Positions 1-8,882 of a stretch of 64,000 nucleotides of DNA are shown piece after piece. Position 1 is the stretch's first letter; every line of letters starts with the position of its first letter. The notes under the pieces were generated by a model. The model saw only the letters and a list, made by a program, of their open reading frames with translations, was not told where the DNA came from and searched no databases. The stretch comes from Borrelia turicatae 91E135 (GTDB lineage: Bacteria > Spirochaetota > Spirochaetia > Borreliales > Borreliaceae), in contig NC_008710.1 in assembly GCF_000012085.2 (NCBI RefSeq), positions 248,001 through 312,000 on the forward strand, written 5' to 3'. The position numbers were made by a program, and so were the translations under genes.

Positions 1-1
1 A

Positions 2-580
2 TGGTACATAGCTACTGCTAACGCATTTATATACTTTGTCAGATACGGAGTCCTAGACTGGGCACCATCATATCTCTCGCAAGTAAAAAACTTTTCCATC
101 AAAAATTCAGGATGGGCATATTCCCTTTATGAATTTTCAGCTATCCCTGGAACAATAATTTGCGGATGGATATCTGATAAAATTTTTAAAGGAAGAAGAT
201 CTGAGACTGGAATAATTTTTATGACCGCTGCTCTTATTACAATAATTATATATTGGCAACTACCAGAAAATAATCCAACACTTACAACTATTCTCTTAGC
301 AATAATAGGATTTTTAATCTACGGCCCTGTTATGCTTATTGGTCTTCACGCTCTTGATCTTGCACCCAAAAAAGCTGCGGGCACTGCTGCAGGATTTACA
401 GGATTATTTGGATATATAGGAGGTTCTGTTACTGCTAGCGCTATTACAGGTCTTGTACTGCAACACTTTAATTGGAATGTTTATTTTTATCTATTAATAA
501 CTGCTTGCATATTTTCAATACTATTTATAAGTTTAACACTCAAGCAAGAGAAAAAAATTAATAATACCAATAAACAATAA
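2..580 (+). CDS. glpT: Glycerol-3-phosphate transporter GlpT, C-terminal part (5' truncated by window)
   Basis: The reading frame is open from base 2 to a TAA at 578-580, giving 192 residues of the C-terminal part; the start lies outside the window. An early [19 protein letters not shown] stretch matches the conserved core of GlpT/UhpT-type organophosphate:phosphate antiporters of the major facilitator superfamily. Hydrophobic transmembrane helices follow, with a short basic cytoplasmic tail. It should import glycerol-3-phosphate across the inner membrane. The next gene is the periplasmic phosphodiesterase GlpQ, which makes that substrate, and then GlpD, which oxidises it, so the three form one pathway. 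An internal Met at 221 is not the start, because homology continues upstream of it. Confidence 0.93.
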   Translation, partial: WYIATANAFIYFVRYGVLDWAPSYLSQVKNFSIKNSGWAYSLYEFSAIPGTIICGWISDKIFKGRRSETGIIFMTAALITIIIYWQLPENNPTLTTILLAIIGFLIYGPVMLIGLHALDLAPKKAAGTAAGFTGLFGYIGGSVTASAITGLVLQHFNWNVYFYLLITACIFSILFISLTLKQEKKINNTNKQ

Positions 581-653
581 TTATATAAATATGGAAGCTT
601 AATAAGTAAATATATTATAATAAGGTAATCATCACAATATAAGGGGTTAAATA

Positions 654-1670
654 ATGAAATTAATTAAAACAAAATTATTAATGCTTACAATGAATATTTT
701 TCTCATCATTGCCTGTCAGAATGAAAAAATGAGTATGACAAACAAAAAACCACCATTAATTATAGCTCACAGAGGTGCTAGCGGGTATTTACCAGAACAT
801 ACCTTAGAAGCTAAAGCATTCGCTTATGCTTTAGGAGCTGACTACCTAGAACAAGATATCGTTTTGACAAAAGATAATGTTCCTATTATAATGCATGACC
901 CAGAACTTGATACAACAACAAATGTTGCAAAACTATTTCCTGAAAGAGCTAGAGAAAACGGAAGATACTATTCTGTTGATTTTACACTAGATGAGCTTAA
1001 ATCACTAAGTCTTAGCGAAAGATTTGATCTAGAAACCAGAAAACCAATATATCCCAACCGTTTTCCCTTAAACGAATATAACTTTAAAATCCCAACTTTA
1101 GAGGAAGAAATACAATTTATACAAGGATTAAACAAAAGTACAGGAAGAAACGTTGGAATTTACCCTGAGATTAAAAAACCCTTATGGCATAAACAACAAG
1201 GTAAAGATATCTCTAAAATTGTAATAGAAATTTTAAATAAATATGGATATAAGTCAAAAGAAGACAAAATTTATCTTCAAACATTCGACTTTGACGAATT
1301 AAAGAGAATAAGGGAAGAACTTGGATATCAAGGAAAATTAATAATGCTTGTTGGCGAAAATGACTGGGATGAAGCACCAACAGACTATGAATACATAAAA
1401 TCACAAGAAGGTATGACAGAGGTTGCAAAATATGCCGATGGAATTGGACCTTGGATACCCCAAATTATAATTGATGGAAAAATAACAGATCTAACAAGTT
1501 TAGCTCACAAATATAACATGGAGGTTCATGCTTATACATTTAGAATTGACTCATTACCTTCATATGTAAAAGATGCAAATGAGCTATTAGATCTATTATT
1601 TAACAAAGCTAAAATAGATGGCCTATTTACAGATTTTACTGATACAGTAGTGAAGTTTGTAAAACAATAA
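654..1670 (+). CDS. glpQ: Glycerophosphodiester phosphodiesterase GlpQ (lipoprotein)
   Basis: 338 residues. It hydrolyses glycerophosphodiesters, which are deacylated phospholipids, to glycerol-3-phosphate and an alcohol. The N-terminus has a basic start, a hydrophobic stretch and a lipobox ending LIIAC at Cys21, so it is probably a periplasmic or membrane-anchored lipoprotein. Catalytic landmarks of the family are present: HRGASGYLPEHT with His39 and Arg40, the metal ligands Glu66 and Asp68 in LEQD, HDPELD with His81, and Glu172 in YPEIKKP. An AAGGGG ribosome site lies just upstream of the ATG. A TATAAT at 616-621 could be its own -10 box, but I see no -35. GlpQ is a known marker separating relapsing-fever from Lyme Borrelia. 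Confidence 0.96.
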   Translation: MKLIKTKLLMLTMNIFLIIACQNEKMSMTNKKPPLIIAHRGASGYLPEHTLEAKAFAYALGADYLEQDIVLTKDNVPIIMHDPELDTTTNVAKLFPERARENGRYYSVDFTLDELKSLSLSERFDLETRKPIYPNRFPLNEYNFKIPTLEEEIQFIQGLNKSTGRNVGIYPEIKKPLWHKQQGKDISKIVIEILNKYGYKSKEDKIYLQTFDFDELKRIREELGYQGKLIMLVGENDWDEAPTDYEYIKSQEGMTEVAKYADGIGPWIPQIIIDGKITDLTSLAHKYNMEVHAYTFRIDSLPSYVKDANELLDLLFNKAKIDGLFTDFTDTVVKFVKQ

Positions 1671-1711
1671 AACGATAACTATAATTTTAATAAGGAGAAT
1701 ATCTGATTTTT

Positions 1712-3274
1712 ATGGGTAAAAATAAAAAAAAAGAATTAAGAGATATTGATAATCAAGATTTTGACTTAATAATAGTTGGAGGAGGAGCAACTGGCCTTGG
1801 CATTGGAATAGACTCAATTACAAGAGGATACAAAACTTTACTCATTGAAAAATTTGATTATGCAAAAGGTACTTCCTCTAGATCAACTAAACTAATACAC
1901 GGAGGCGTAAGGTATTTAGCACAATTAAATGTGCCTTTAGTCAAAGAGGCCTTATATGAGAAAGCTTTACTTGAAACAAATGCACCCCACTTAGTTAGTA
2001 AATGTGAATTTGTTACGCCCATATATAACATTTTAAATATTCCTTACTACTATTTCGGATTAAGTTGGTATCACAACCTTCTTGGCAAGCATAAAAAATC
2101 TCAGTATAAAACAAAGCTATTATCAAAATCCAAAACAATAGAAAAAATGCCAAATATTAAAACCAAAGGTCTTAAATGCTCTGTTTTATACTACGATGCT
2201 TCATTTGATGATGCCAGAATGGCAATAAGTATGCTTAGAACTTTCACTGAAAAAGGAGGAATTGCGTTTAATTATACAGAACCCACAAATTTTATCAAAA
2301 AAAATGGCAAAATATCTGGTGCTATTATTAAAGATAGAATGACTAAAGAACAAGTTATCATTAATAGCAAATGCATAATAAATGCAACAGGAATCTTTGC
2401 AGACGAGATCAGAAAATTAGATGATACTAATGCAGCTAACATTATAAAACCTTCCCAAGGAACACATTTAGTAATTAACAAAGATAAACTACATACCGAA
2501 TACGCAATGCTAATGCCTAAGACAAGTGATAAGAGAATCTTATTTGCTGTACCTTGGTATGATGTCATTGTTTGCGGAACTACAGATATTGCAATAAACA
2601 AAATTGAGGAAGAGCCTAAAAGACTAGAGAGTGAAATTGAATTCATAATAAAAAATATAAATAACTACTTAGATATTAAAATAACAAAAAATGATATTCT
2701 AAGTGTTTACTCAGGAATTAGACCCTTAATAGTAGCTCCCAAAGAGAAAAAAAATACCTCAAAAATATCAAGAAACGATAAAATATTTGTATCAGACTCA
2801 AATCTCATTACAATTGCCGGAGGGAAATATACTACTTACAGAAAGATGGCTGAAAAAGTTCTAAAAAGAGCAATAGAAGAAAATTTAATACCTGATTCAA
2901 AGTCTATAACAGAAAACCTCAAGCTGCATGGGTATATAGAAAGAGAAGAAGCACTTAAAATTCCTGAATATTTTAGAGCTTATGGAAGTGATTTCGAACA
3001 TTTAAGTCAAATGAAAGACTTTAACAAAAAGATTCACACAGACTTGCCATTAAATGAAGCCCAAATAACCTTTGCCATTGAATTTGAACAAGCAAAAACT
3101 GTTGAAGACATTTTATCAAGAAGAACAAGATCGTTACTTTTTAATGCAAAAGCCACAATTGAATCCACACCAAAGGTCGCTGAAATTATGATGCATAAAC
3201 TTGGCAAATCTAAAGAATGGAAAACAGAGCAAATAAAAAACTTTAAAGAGGTAGCAACAAAATATTTAGTTTAA
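1712..3274 (+). CDS. glpD: Aerobic-type glycerol-3-phosphate dehydrogenase GlpD
   Basis: 520 residues, the normal length for this FAD flavoprotein. It oxidises glycerol-3-phosphate to dihydroxyacetone phosphate at the inner membrane and feeds host-derived glycerol phosphate into glycolysis. The N-terminal dinucleotide fold is clear: GGGATG at residues 23-28 with Glu46 at the end of the second strand, then the family block KGTSSRSTKLIHGGVRYL at 52-69. A second conserved stretch, SGIRPLI, lies near residue 337. The ATG at 1712 is preceded by AAGGAG at 1692-1697, a longish 14-base spacing, and no better start is visible. It is the last gene of the glpT-glpQ-glpD group and ends in a strong hairpin. 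Confidence 0.96.
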   Translation: MGKNKKKELRDIDNQDFDLIIVGGGATGLGIGIDSITRGYKTLLIEKFDYAKGTSSRSTKLIHGGVRYLAQLNVPLVKEALYEKALLETNAPHLVSKCEFVTPIYNILNIPYYYFGLSWYHNLLGKHKKSQYKTKLLSKSKTIEKMPNIKTKGLKCSVLYYDASFDDARMAISMLRTFTEKGGIAFNYTEPTNFIKKNGKISGAIIKDRMTKEQVIINSKCIINATGIFADEIRKLDDTNAANIIKPSQGTHLVINKDKLHTEYAMLMPKTSDKRILFAVPWYDVIVCGTTDIAINKIEEEPKRLESEIEFIIKNINNYLDIKITKNDILSVYSGIRPLIVAPKEKKNTSKISRNDKIFVSDSNLITIAGGKYTTYRKMAEKVLKRAIEENLIPDSKSITENLKLHGYIEREEALKIPEYFRAYGSDFEHLSQMKDFNKKIHTDLPLNEAQITFAIEFEQAKTVEDILSRRTRSLLFNAKATIESTPKVAEIMMHKLGKSKEWKTEQIKNFKEVATKYLV

Positions 3275-3310
3275 AATATAAAGGATATGATATAATCCTT
3301 CATATTTTAA
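3271..3310. terminator. Bidirectional hairpin between glpD and the convergent bactofilin operon
   Basis: A near-perfect stem: TTAAAATAT and AAGGAT pair with ATCCTT and ATATTTTAA around an 8-base loop. This gives 15 pairs with one A-C mismatch. The left arm includes the glpD stop codon, and A/T runs flank both sides, so it could end transcripts from both strands. The convergent gene ends at 3360. Confidence 0.75.
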
Positions 3311-3359
3311 AATTTTCATGTATCATAAGCTTATATTATTTTATAAAGAAAAGAGTATC

Positions 3360-3854
3360 TCACTTAAGCAAATTTATAAGCAATCCTTGAATTTCCTCAA
3401 TACTGCTTAAAAGTTTAATCTGAGAAACTTGATTTTGCAAAACAGAATAAGCAAGCCTATCAAGCTTTTCATTAATAATCCTAATAATGCGATATTTGGG
3501 TCTTTTAAGCTCTCCATTATTACCTCCCTTTTGTTCTTTAAGCGAAATAGAAAATGATAAAACAATAGATAAAAATTCTCCTATAGTTTTTTTATAAAAA
3601 ATTACATTTTGACGAGAAGGTTCACTTAACAGCTTTTCACCAACATCATTAATCTTGTCTAACATATCTTTAATTAATTCAAGATTAAATTCACCATTTT
3701 CAAAAACAATAAAATGCTTATCTTCTCTTACAAGTTCGGCTTTAAATATCGAAGAAAAAATATTTGCTCTATTGACATTAACTTTCTTCTTTGCGGCCTT
3801 ATAATCTTTTGAATCAAGATTTAAAACTCCTGCAACCAAATTATTAATCTTCAT
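3360..3854 (-). CDS. DUF327/YaaR-like protein
   Basis: 164 residues, soluble, no signal peptide. From about residue 60 the pattern fits the DUF327 family (Bacillus subtilis YaaR): a helix with DMLDKINDVGEKLLSEPS, then YKKTIGEFLSIVLSFS, then KYRIIRIINEKLDRLAYSVL, and a terminal EEIQGLLINLL. The function of that family is not established. The start ATG overlaps the stop of the bactofilin gene by 4 bases, which implies translational coupling and a linked role in envelope or shape control. It corresponds to the Lyme gene BB0244, annotated as hypothetical. The family call is from remembered motifs. Confidence 0.7.
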   Translation of the reverse strand: MKINNLVAGVLNLDSKDYKAAKKKVNVNRANIFSSIFKAELVREDKHFIVFENGEFNLELIKDMLDKINDVGEKLLSEPSRQNVIFYKKTIGEFLSIVLSFSISLKEQKGGNNGELKRPKYRIIRIINEKLDRLAYSVLQNQVSQIKLLSSIEEIQGLLINLLK

Positions 3855-4393
3855 CTATCTTGCTCGTCATCAAATAAGTACTTATCACACTCATCTATGC
3901 AAGCATCCTTAGTTGATTCTTCCCGACTCATTTCCTTATTTACTTCAATTAAAACATCTTCATCAACCTTATAAGAACCCGTATAAATCAACACATCTTT
4001 TTCAGAAAAACTAAGACTTCCAATACCAATATTCATATACCCATCAATAATTGCTCCTTCTTCAACCTCAATTGACTTACATGAAATATTGCCAATAATG
4101 CATCCTGACTGAAAAATCTTAATTTTATTGCTAGCCTGCACATTTCCAAGAACTATTCCAGAAACAACAACCTCATTTGCATTAATATTTGACTTAACTC
4201 GTCCTGCCTCTCCAATTATAACTCTTTTAGTAGAATTAATAGTGCCTAAAAAATCACCATCAATTCGAATAAAATTATTTGAAATTAGTTCTCCTTTAAA
4301 AAAATCACCTTTTCCAACAATTGTTTTTACATCAGCAAAAATAAAAGATGACGAAATTTTCTTATCCTTTTTAATACTCAATAGATTCAACAT
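3851..4393 (-). CDS. Bactofilin-family cytoskeletal protein
   Basis: 180 residues. The centre, about residues 25-125, is a run of short beta-helix turns of the bactofilin (polymer-forming, formerly DUF583) type: GELISNNFIRIDGDFLGTI, IIGEAGRVKSNINANEVVV, GNVQASNKIKI and GNISCKSIEVEEGAIIDG. Bactofilins assemble into filaments on the cytoplasmic face of the membrane and often guide peptidoglycan hydrolases. That fits its place: its ATG follows directly on the stop codon of a membrane-anchored M23 peptidase (TAAATG), and the DUF327 gene overlaps its end by 4 bases. The C-terminal 50 residues are acidic and probably flexible. Lyme counterpart BB0245. Confidence 0.88.
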   Translation of the reverse strand: MLNLLSIKKDKKISSSFIFADVKTIVGKGDFFKGELISNNFIRIDGDFLGTINSTKRVIIGEAGRVKSNINANEVVVSGIVLGNVQASNKIKIFQSGCIIGNISCKSIEVEEGAIIDGYMNIGIGSLSFSEKDVLIYTGSYKVDEDVLIEVNKEMSREESTKDACIDECDKYLFDDEQDR

Positions 4394-5419
4394 TTATTTT
4401 GAAGCCCCCGTTGCTAAATTTAAATACATATCAGGATTTACAACTTGAGATCCTATGCGAACCTCATAGTGAAGATGCGGACCTGTTGAATACCCTGTTT
4501 GACCAAGAAAACCAATTACTTGGCCCTTCCTAACATAAGAACCCTTAGAAATATTTAAACGAGACATATGCGCATAAAGAGTCGAGAGTCCATACTTATG
4601 CTTAATTTGAACAAAGTTACCATAACCTGTTACCTGATAACTAGCTCTAATAACTTCACCATCAGCAGCTGCCACAATAGCTGTTCCAATTCTCACACCT
4701 GCAAGATCTATACCCTTATGAATATACCATTGTCTGGTAAAAGGCTCAATAGCCGGACCAAAATGAAGAGAAACAATACCATCTCCTTTAACAATCGGCC
4801 AAAGCGAAGGAATATCATTTAATAATTTATTTTGAGAATGAAGTAATTTAACAATACTCTTAAGGGGAGAAATTGACCCTTCTATTGTATTCTTAACATT
4901 CTTAAGATCATTTAATTCTTTAAGTGCATTAGCTTCTAACATTTGCAAATCAAGAAAATCCGCAAGATCCCCATCTAATTTACTTCGATTTAGATCAATA
5001 TTACTCTCTTTTATTTTTAAGGAAACGTTAAGTTCATCCAAAACTTTAGAAAAATTACTAGCAACAGAATTAATTTCTACAACTGTGTTTCTAAAATCCT
5101 CAATTTCAGATTCAGCAAGTGCATAATTTTTCTCAGTAGACTTAACAATAGATTTAAGAGTAACATAATTAATAGAAAGCAAAACAAACCCTATAAAAAT
5201 AAAAAGAAAAAATAAAAAAAATAAAAATAGAGTTAAGAAAGAAATCTTTATATTCTTAACATCCCCTTTAACATGAGGAATAATCATAAAGCTAATATTT
5301 TGCCTAAAAATTGAGTAAACATTACTTAAAAGTTTAAGAAAGGAACTAAAAATCGTAAAAAAGATCTTATCTAATTTTTTAAAAAAAGATAAAATTCTAA
5401 AACCTTTTCTGTCTCTCAT
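4394..5419 (-). CDS. Membrane-anchored M23 (LytM-type) metallopeptidase
   Basis: 341 residues from the ATG at 5419. A GTG one codon upstream is possible, but GAGGGG lies 6 bases before the ATG. One transmembrane segment spans about residues 59-83, followed by a predicted coiled coil to about 200 and a C-terminal M23 domain with all zinc-site residues: HKGID (His234, Asp238), YAH (His284) and PHLHYE (His315, His317). It should cut peptide cross-links in periplasmic peptidoglycan. Anchor, coiled coil and LytM domain together with a downstream bactofilin resemble bactofilin-guided shape peptidases of other bacteria. Lyme counterpart BB0246. Confidence 0.9.
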   Translation of the reverse strand: MRDRKGFRILSFFKKLDKIFFTIFSSFLKLLSNVYSIFRQNISFMIIPHVKGDVKNIKISFLTLFLFFLFFLFIFIGFVLLSINYVTLKSIVKSTEKNYALAESEIEDFRNTVVEINSVASNFSKVLDELNVSLKIKESNIDLNRSKLDGDLADFLDLQMLEANALKELNDLKNVKNTIEGSISPLKSIVKLLHSQNKLLNDIPSLWPIVKGDGIVSLHFGPAIEPFTRQWYIHKGIDLAGVRIGTAIVAAADGEVIRASYQVTGYGNFVQIKHKYGLSTLYAHMSRLNISKGSYVRKGQVIGFLGQTGYSTGPHLHYEVRIGSQVVNPDMYLNLATGASK

Positions 5420-5648
5420 CACAAACCCCTCACCACTTATTCACTAATCAATAGAGATTTCAACATTTAAAACCTATTTGAAAGCCACAAATTCTGATTT
5501 AATGATTTTAATGTTTAATACCAAGTAACACCACCAAATTCTAAAATTTATCTTCCATATAATCACTATCTCCATTAAATCATAAATTATCTCTATAAGT
5601 ACAATAGAAATACCAAAAATATACATAAATGATTTATTATTATATACA

Positions 5649-6248
5649 ATGAAAACATTATTCTTTGCAACTACTAATATAAATAAAATAAACGAAGTAA
5701 AACAAATTTTAGATATACCTAACATAAAAATCAAAATTCCCAAAAACTTCGATGTAAAAGAGACAGGTAAAACTTTTAAAGAAAACTCTTTGCTCAAAGC
5801 AAAAACTCTATTTGAATCTTTAGATAAAAAAAAACCTGTTTTTAGTGAGGATTCTGGATTATGCATAAAAGCTTTAAATTTGGAACCTGGAATTTATTCT
5901 AAAAGATATGATCAATACAAATTAGGAAAAAAACTAGGAACAAATGAAAAAAACCATCTTATTATAGACTTAATGAAAGACAAAGAAAATAGAACAGCAT
6001 ATTTTATATGTATAGTTAGTCATATCTCTATAGACGGAACAATAACCAATTTTGAAGGCATCCTCAATGGAACAATTGCTTTGGATATTGATTGTTACAA
6101 AAAAAACGGATTTGGATATGATCCAATATTTTTAACTGCAAATAATAAAAGACTCAGTGAATTAACTCTTACAGAAAAAAACAAAATATCCCATAGAGGA
6201 ATTGCATTTGCTAAATTTAAAAAATTTTTAATGCAATCTTTGAATTGA
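5649..6248 (+). CDS. rdgB: RdgB/HAM1-family dITP/XTP pyrophosphatase
   Basis: 199 residues, the normal length. It hydrolyses non-canonical purine triphosphates (ITP, dITP, XTP) to monophosphates and so keeps them out of nucleic acid. Family motifs are in order: [16 protein letters not shown] at the N-terminus (Thr9, Asn10, Lys13, Glu16), SEDSG at 66-70 with the catalytic Asp68, EPGIYSKRY at 79-87, GFGYDP at 154-159 and SHRG at 181-184. The ATG fits the family start, yet no Shine-Dalgarno sequence precedes it, only an A/T-rich run containing TATTAT and TATATA. The mRNA may have a very short leader. The 229 bases upstream, shared with the divergent M23 gene, contain no other gene I can support. 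Confidence 0.93.
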   Translation: MKTLFFATTNINKINEVKQILDIPNIKIKIPKNFDVKETGKTFKENSLLKAKTLFESLDKKKPVFSEDSGLCIKALNLEPGIYSKRYDQYKLGKKLGTNEKNHLIIDLMKDKENRTAYFICIVSHISIDGTITNFEGILNGTIALDIDCYKKNGFGYDPIFLTANNKRLSELTLTEKNKISHRGIAFAKFKKFLMQSLN

Positions 6249-6300
6249 TACCAAAAAAAACAGATTTTAAAAAACAACATAAATCAAGTATTCAACTCAA

Positions 6301-6329
6301 TTGTAAAATTACAAGTAAAGATTTAAAAT
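6301..6329 (+). promoter_or_regulatory. Predicted sigma-70 promoter of the pepF-pcs-dedA operon
   Basis: TTGTAA at 6301-6306, a 17-base spacer, and TAAAAT at 6324-6329. The -35 box is also the left arm of a short palindrome, TTGTAA-AA-TTACAA (6301-6314). Transcription would start near 6336, about 45 bases before the pepF ATG. Confidence 0.6.
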
Positions 6330-6381
6330 GGTTATTATTTATAAATCACAATTAGTGTCATATTAACAAGGAGCAAGTCTG

Positions 6382-8154
6382 ATGATAGAGAGAAGTAAAA
6401 TTAATGAAGATGACAAGTGGGACTTATCTTCTCTATTTAAAAACAATGAAGAATACAAGGAAACAGTCGAAAAAATAAAACTAAAACTTCAAGACTTCAA
6501 GGAATACGAAAAATTAGAATTCAACCTAAACATCTTTAAACAAGCATTAAATGATTACTATGAAATCGAAGAAGAACTGGAAAGAACAGTATATTACACA
6601 CAAATTCAATTAGAAACAGATGTAAGCAATCAGACCTCAAACGAACTTCGCGCAATCAATATCAACTTAGAAACATACGCATCAAATTCCACCTCATTTT
6701 TTATACCAAAAATTTTAAAAACAGATACAAACCAAATAAGAGAATGGCTGCAGGACATAGAACTCAAAGATAAAAAAATAGCTATTGAAAAAATCTTAAG
6801 AGAAAAAGAACACGTCTTAAGCAAAGACGAAGAGAGAATACTAGCTAACTATACATCTCTTTATTCATCTTATAATGATATATTCTCTGTATTAACAAAT
6901 GCGGACATGGAATTTGGAGAAATTGATGGTAAACCATTAAGTAATGCCACTTACAGTCTATTTCTTCAAAATGAAAATCAAGAAATAAGAAGAGAAGCTT
7001 TTTTGAAATTTTATCAAGAATATAAAAAACATGAAAATACATTATCCAACCTCTTAATTGCCGATATCAATAAAAATAAATTTTTAGCCAAAACAAGAAA
7101 ATTTAAAGATACTATTTCAATGAAACTTTTTCAAAACAATATTGATAAGAAAGTTTATATGAACTTAATTGAAACAGTTAATGAAAATTTATCTGTACTT
7201 CATGAATATTACGAATTTAGAAAAAATATACTTAACCAAGAATATCTTAATCATTACGATGTCTATGTTCCTCTAACAAAAAATATCAAATTCAAAAACT
7301 CCTTTAAAGAAGCCTGTGATAAAATTTTAAAATCGCTAGAAATACTAGGAAGCGAATATACCGAAGTACTAAGAAAAGGACTCTTAGAAGAACGTTGGGT
7401 TGACAAATATGAAAATAAAGGAAAAAGAGCAGGGGCATTTAGTGCAGGATCATATAATGGAAAACCTTATATATTAATGAATTACAAAGATGAATCAATA
7501 AGAGATATGTTTACCCTGGCCCATGAAGCAGGACACTCCATGCATTCCTATTTCAGTATCAAAAATAATCCATTTCCTCAATATCAATATTCTATTTTTG
7601 AAGCAGAAATAGCATCCACAGTGAATGAGCAAATACTTGCAGACTACTTACTAAAAAATGAAAATGATATCGAAAAAATAAAATACATTAAATTAAACCA
7701 AATCGATGACCTACTTGCAACATTTTTCAGGCAAACAATGTTTGCCGAATTTGAATATATCATTCATGAAATGATCAATAAAGATGAGCCAGTGGTAAAA
7801 GAAACACTTAAGCAAACCTATTTAAACTTACTAAAAAAATACTTTGGTCCAAATTTTAAACTCGATGAAAACAGTTCACTCGAATGTCTTAGAATTCCTC
7901 ATTTTTACTCACCATTTTACGTATATCAATACGCAACAGGCATCACAGCTGCTCTTTTGATATATAAAAACATAAAAAATAACAAAAAAGATGCTACTAA
8001 AAATTACATAAATTTTTTGAAAATAGGGGGTTCAAAATATCCCTTAGAATCCTTAAAAGTTACCGGTGTTGATTTAAGCTTAAAATCAACAATAAAAAAT
8101 ACAATTAATATATTCAAAGAACGTCTTGAAGATGTAAAAAAATTATTTGAATAA
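6382..8154 (+). CDS. pepF: Oligoendopeptidase F (M3B zinc metallopeptidase)
   Basis: 590 residues, close to the family length of about 600. It is a cytoplasmic peptidase that cleaves short oligopeptides, useful to an organism that lives on imported host peptides. The active site is HEAGHSMHS at 381-389 with the HEXXH zinc ligands His381 and His385 and catalytic Glu382; the third ligand is probably Glu409 in FEAEIAST. The N-terminal two thirds is helical and acidic/basic rich, as in the family. AAGGAG ends 8 bases before the ATG. It leads the pepF-pcs-dedA run; the pcs ribosome site overlaps the pepF stop. Confidence 0.95.
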   Translation: MIERSKINEDDKWDLSSLFKNNEEYKETVEKIKLKLQDFKEYEKLEFNLNIFKQALNDYYEIEEELERTVYYTQIQLETDVSNQTSNELRAININLETYASNSTSFFIPKILKTDTNQIREWLQDIELKDKKIAIEKILREKEHVLSKDEERILANYTSLYSSYNDIFSVLTNADMEFGEIDGKPLSNATYSLFLQNENQEIRREAFLKFYQEYKKHENTLSNLLIADINKNKFLAKTRKFKDTISMKLFQNNIDKKVYMNLIETVNENLSVLHEYYEFRKNILNQEYLNHYDVYVPLTKNIKFKNSFKEACDKILKSLEILGSEYTEVLRKGLLEERWVDKYENKGKRAGAFSAGSYNGKPYILMNYKDESIRDMFTLAHEAGHSMHSYFSIKNNPFPQYQYSIFEAEIASTVNEQILADYLLKNENDIEKIKYIKLNQIDDLLATFFRQTMFAEFEYIIHEMINKDEPVVKETLKQTYLNLLKKYFGPNFKLDENSSLECLRIPHFYSPFYVYQYATGITAALLIYKNIKNNKKDATKNYINFLKIGGSKYPLESLKVTGVDLSLKSTIKNTINIFKERLEDVKKLFE

Positions 8155-8165
8155 AGGAGTAAGCT

Positions 8166-8873
8166 TTGAAAAAATTATTAAATCTTATTTTAGCCTGGTC
8201 AGTACATATTTTAACAGCTTCCGGATTAATAGTTAGTCTTTACTCAATAATATCCATAATAAACACAGATTATAATCTTTTATTAAAACTTACCATCCTT
8301 GGACTTTTAATTGATGGGATTGATGGTACACTGGCAAGAAAATTAAAAATAAAAGAAATAATTCCAACAATAAATGGAGAACTCCTTGACAATATAGTAG
8401 ACTACATAAACTATACGTTCATTCCCACAATATTTTTTTATTACGGTAACTTCATAAGCAATGAATACAAAATAATAACTTGCATTGGAATTTTATTGGC
8501 ATCAGCATACCAATTCTCAAGATTAGACGCAAAAACTAGCGACGATTACTTTAGAGGTTTTCCATCTTTATGGAATTTTTTAATAATCTTTAACATAATT
8601 TTCAAATTAGACCAAATCACAAACCTTAGTATAATATTATTATGTATCATATTCAGTTTTGTACCAATTAAAGTCATCTACCCTTCAAAAACAAAAGAAT
8701 TCAAATATATAACACTTCCTGTAACAGTAATAGCAGCCCTATCAGTAATACTTATAACATTCGCAAAGCTGCCAGACACTTACTTAAAGATAGGTAAAAC
8801 ACTAATAATTTTTTATTGTCTATATCTAATCTTAATGAGCATATATTTAACTTACAAGACAAAAAAAAAATAA
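8166..8873 (+). CDS. pcs: Phosphatidylcholine synthase Pcs
   Basis: 235 residues, with a TTG start supported by AAAGGAG at 8153-8159, six bases upstream. It joins choline to CDP-diacylglycerol in the inner membrane and releases CMP. The CDP-alcohol phosphotransferase signature has the Pcs spacing: Asp50, DGTLAR at 53-58, then GELLDNIVD at 71-79 (Asp75, Asp79), 12 residues after the Arg; ordinary family members have about 8. About eight hydrophobic segments follow. Borrelia makes phosphatidylcholine by this one-step route from host choline and lacks the methylation route. It sits between pepF and dedA, the latter also a phospholipid-linked membrane protein. Confidence 0.93.
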   Translation: MKKLLNLILAWSVHILTASGLIVSLYSIISIINTDYNLLLKLTILGLLIDGIDGTLARKLKIKEIIPTINGELLDNIVDYINYTFIPTIFFYYGNFISNEYKIITCIGILLASAYQFSRLDAKTSDDYFRGFPSLWNFLIIFNIIFKLDQITNLSIILLCIIFSFVPIKVIYPSKTKEFKYITLPVTVIAALSVILITFAKLPDTYLKIGKTLIIFYCLYLILMSIYLTYKTKKK

Positions 8874-8882
8874 CGAGGTATT

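Noticed and set aside
2272-2646. Minus-strand frame of 124 codons inside glpD
   Set aside because: It lies wholly within a clear glpD frame and has the composition of an antisense shadow.
5474-5866. Minus-strand frame of 130 codons opposite rdgB
   Set aside because: It mostly mirrors rdgB coding sequence, has no recognisable motif and no ribosome site; an A/T-rich shadow frame.
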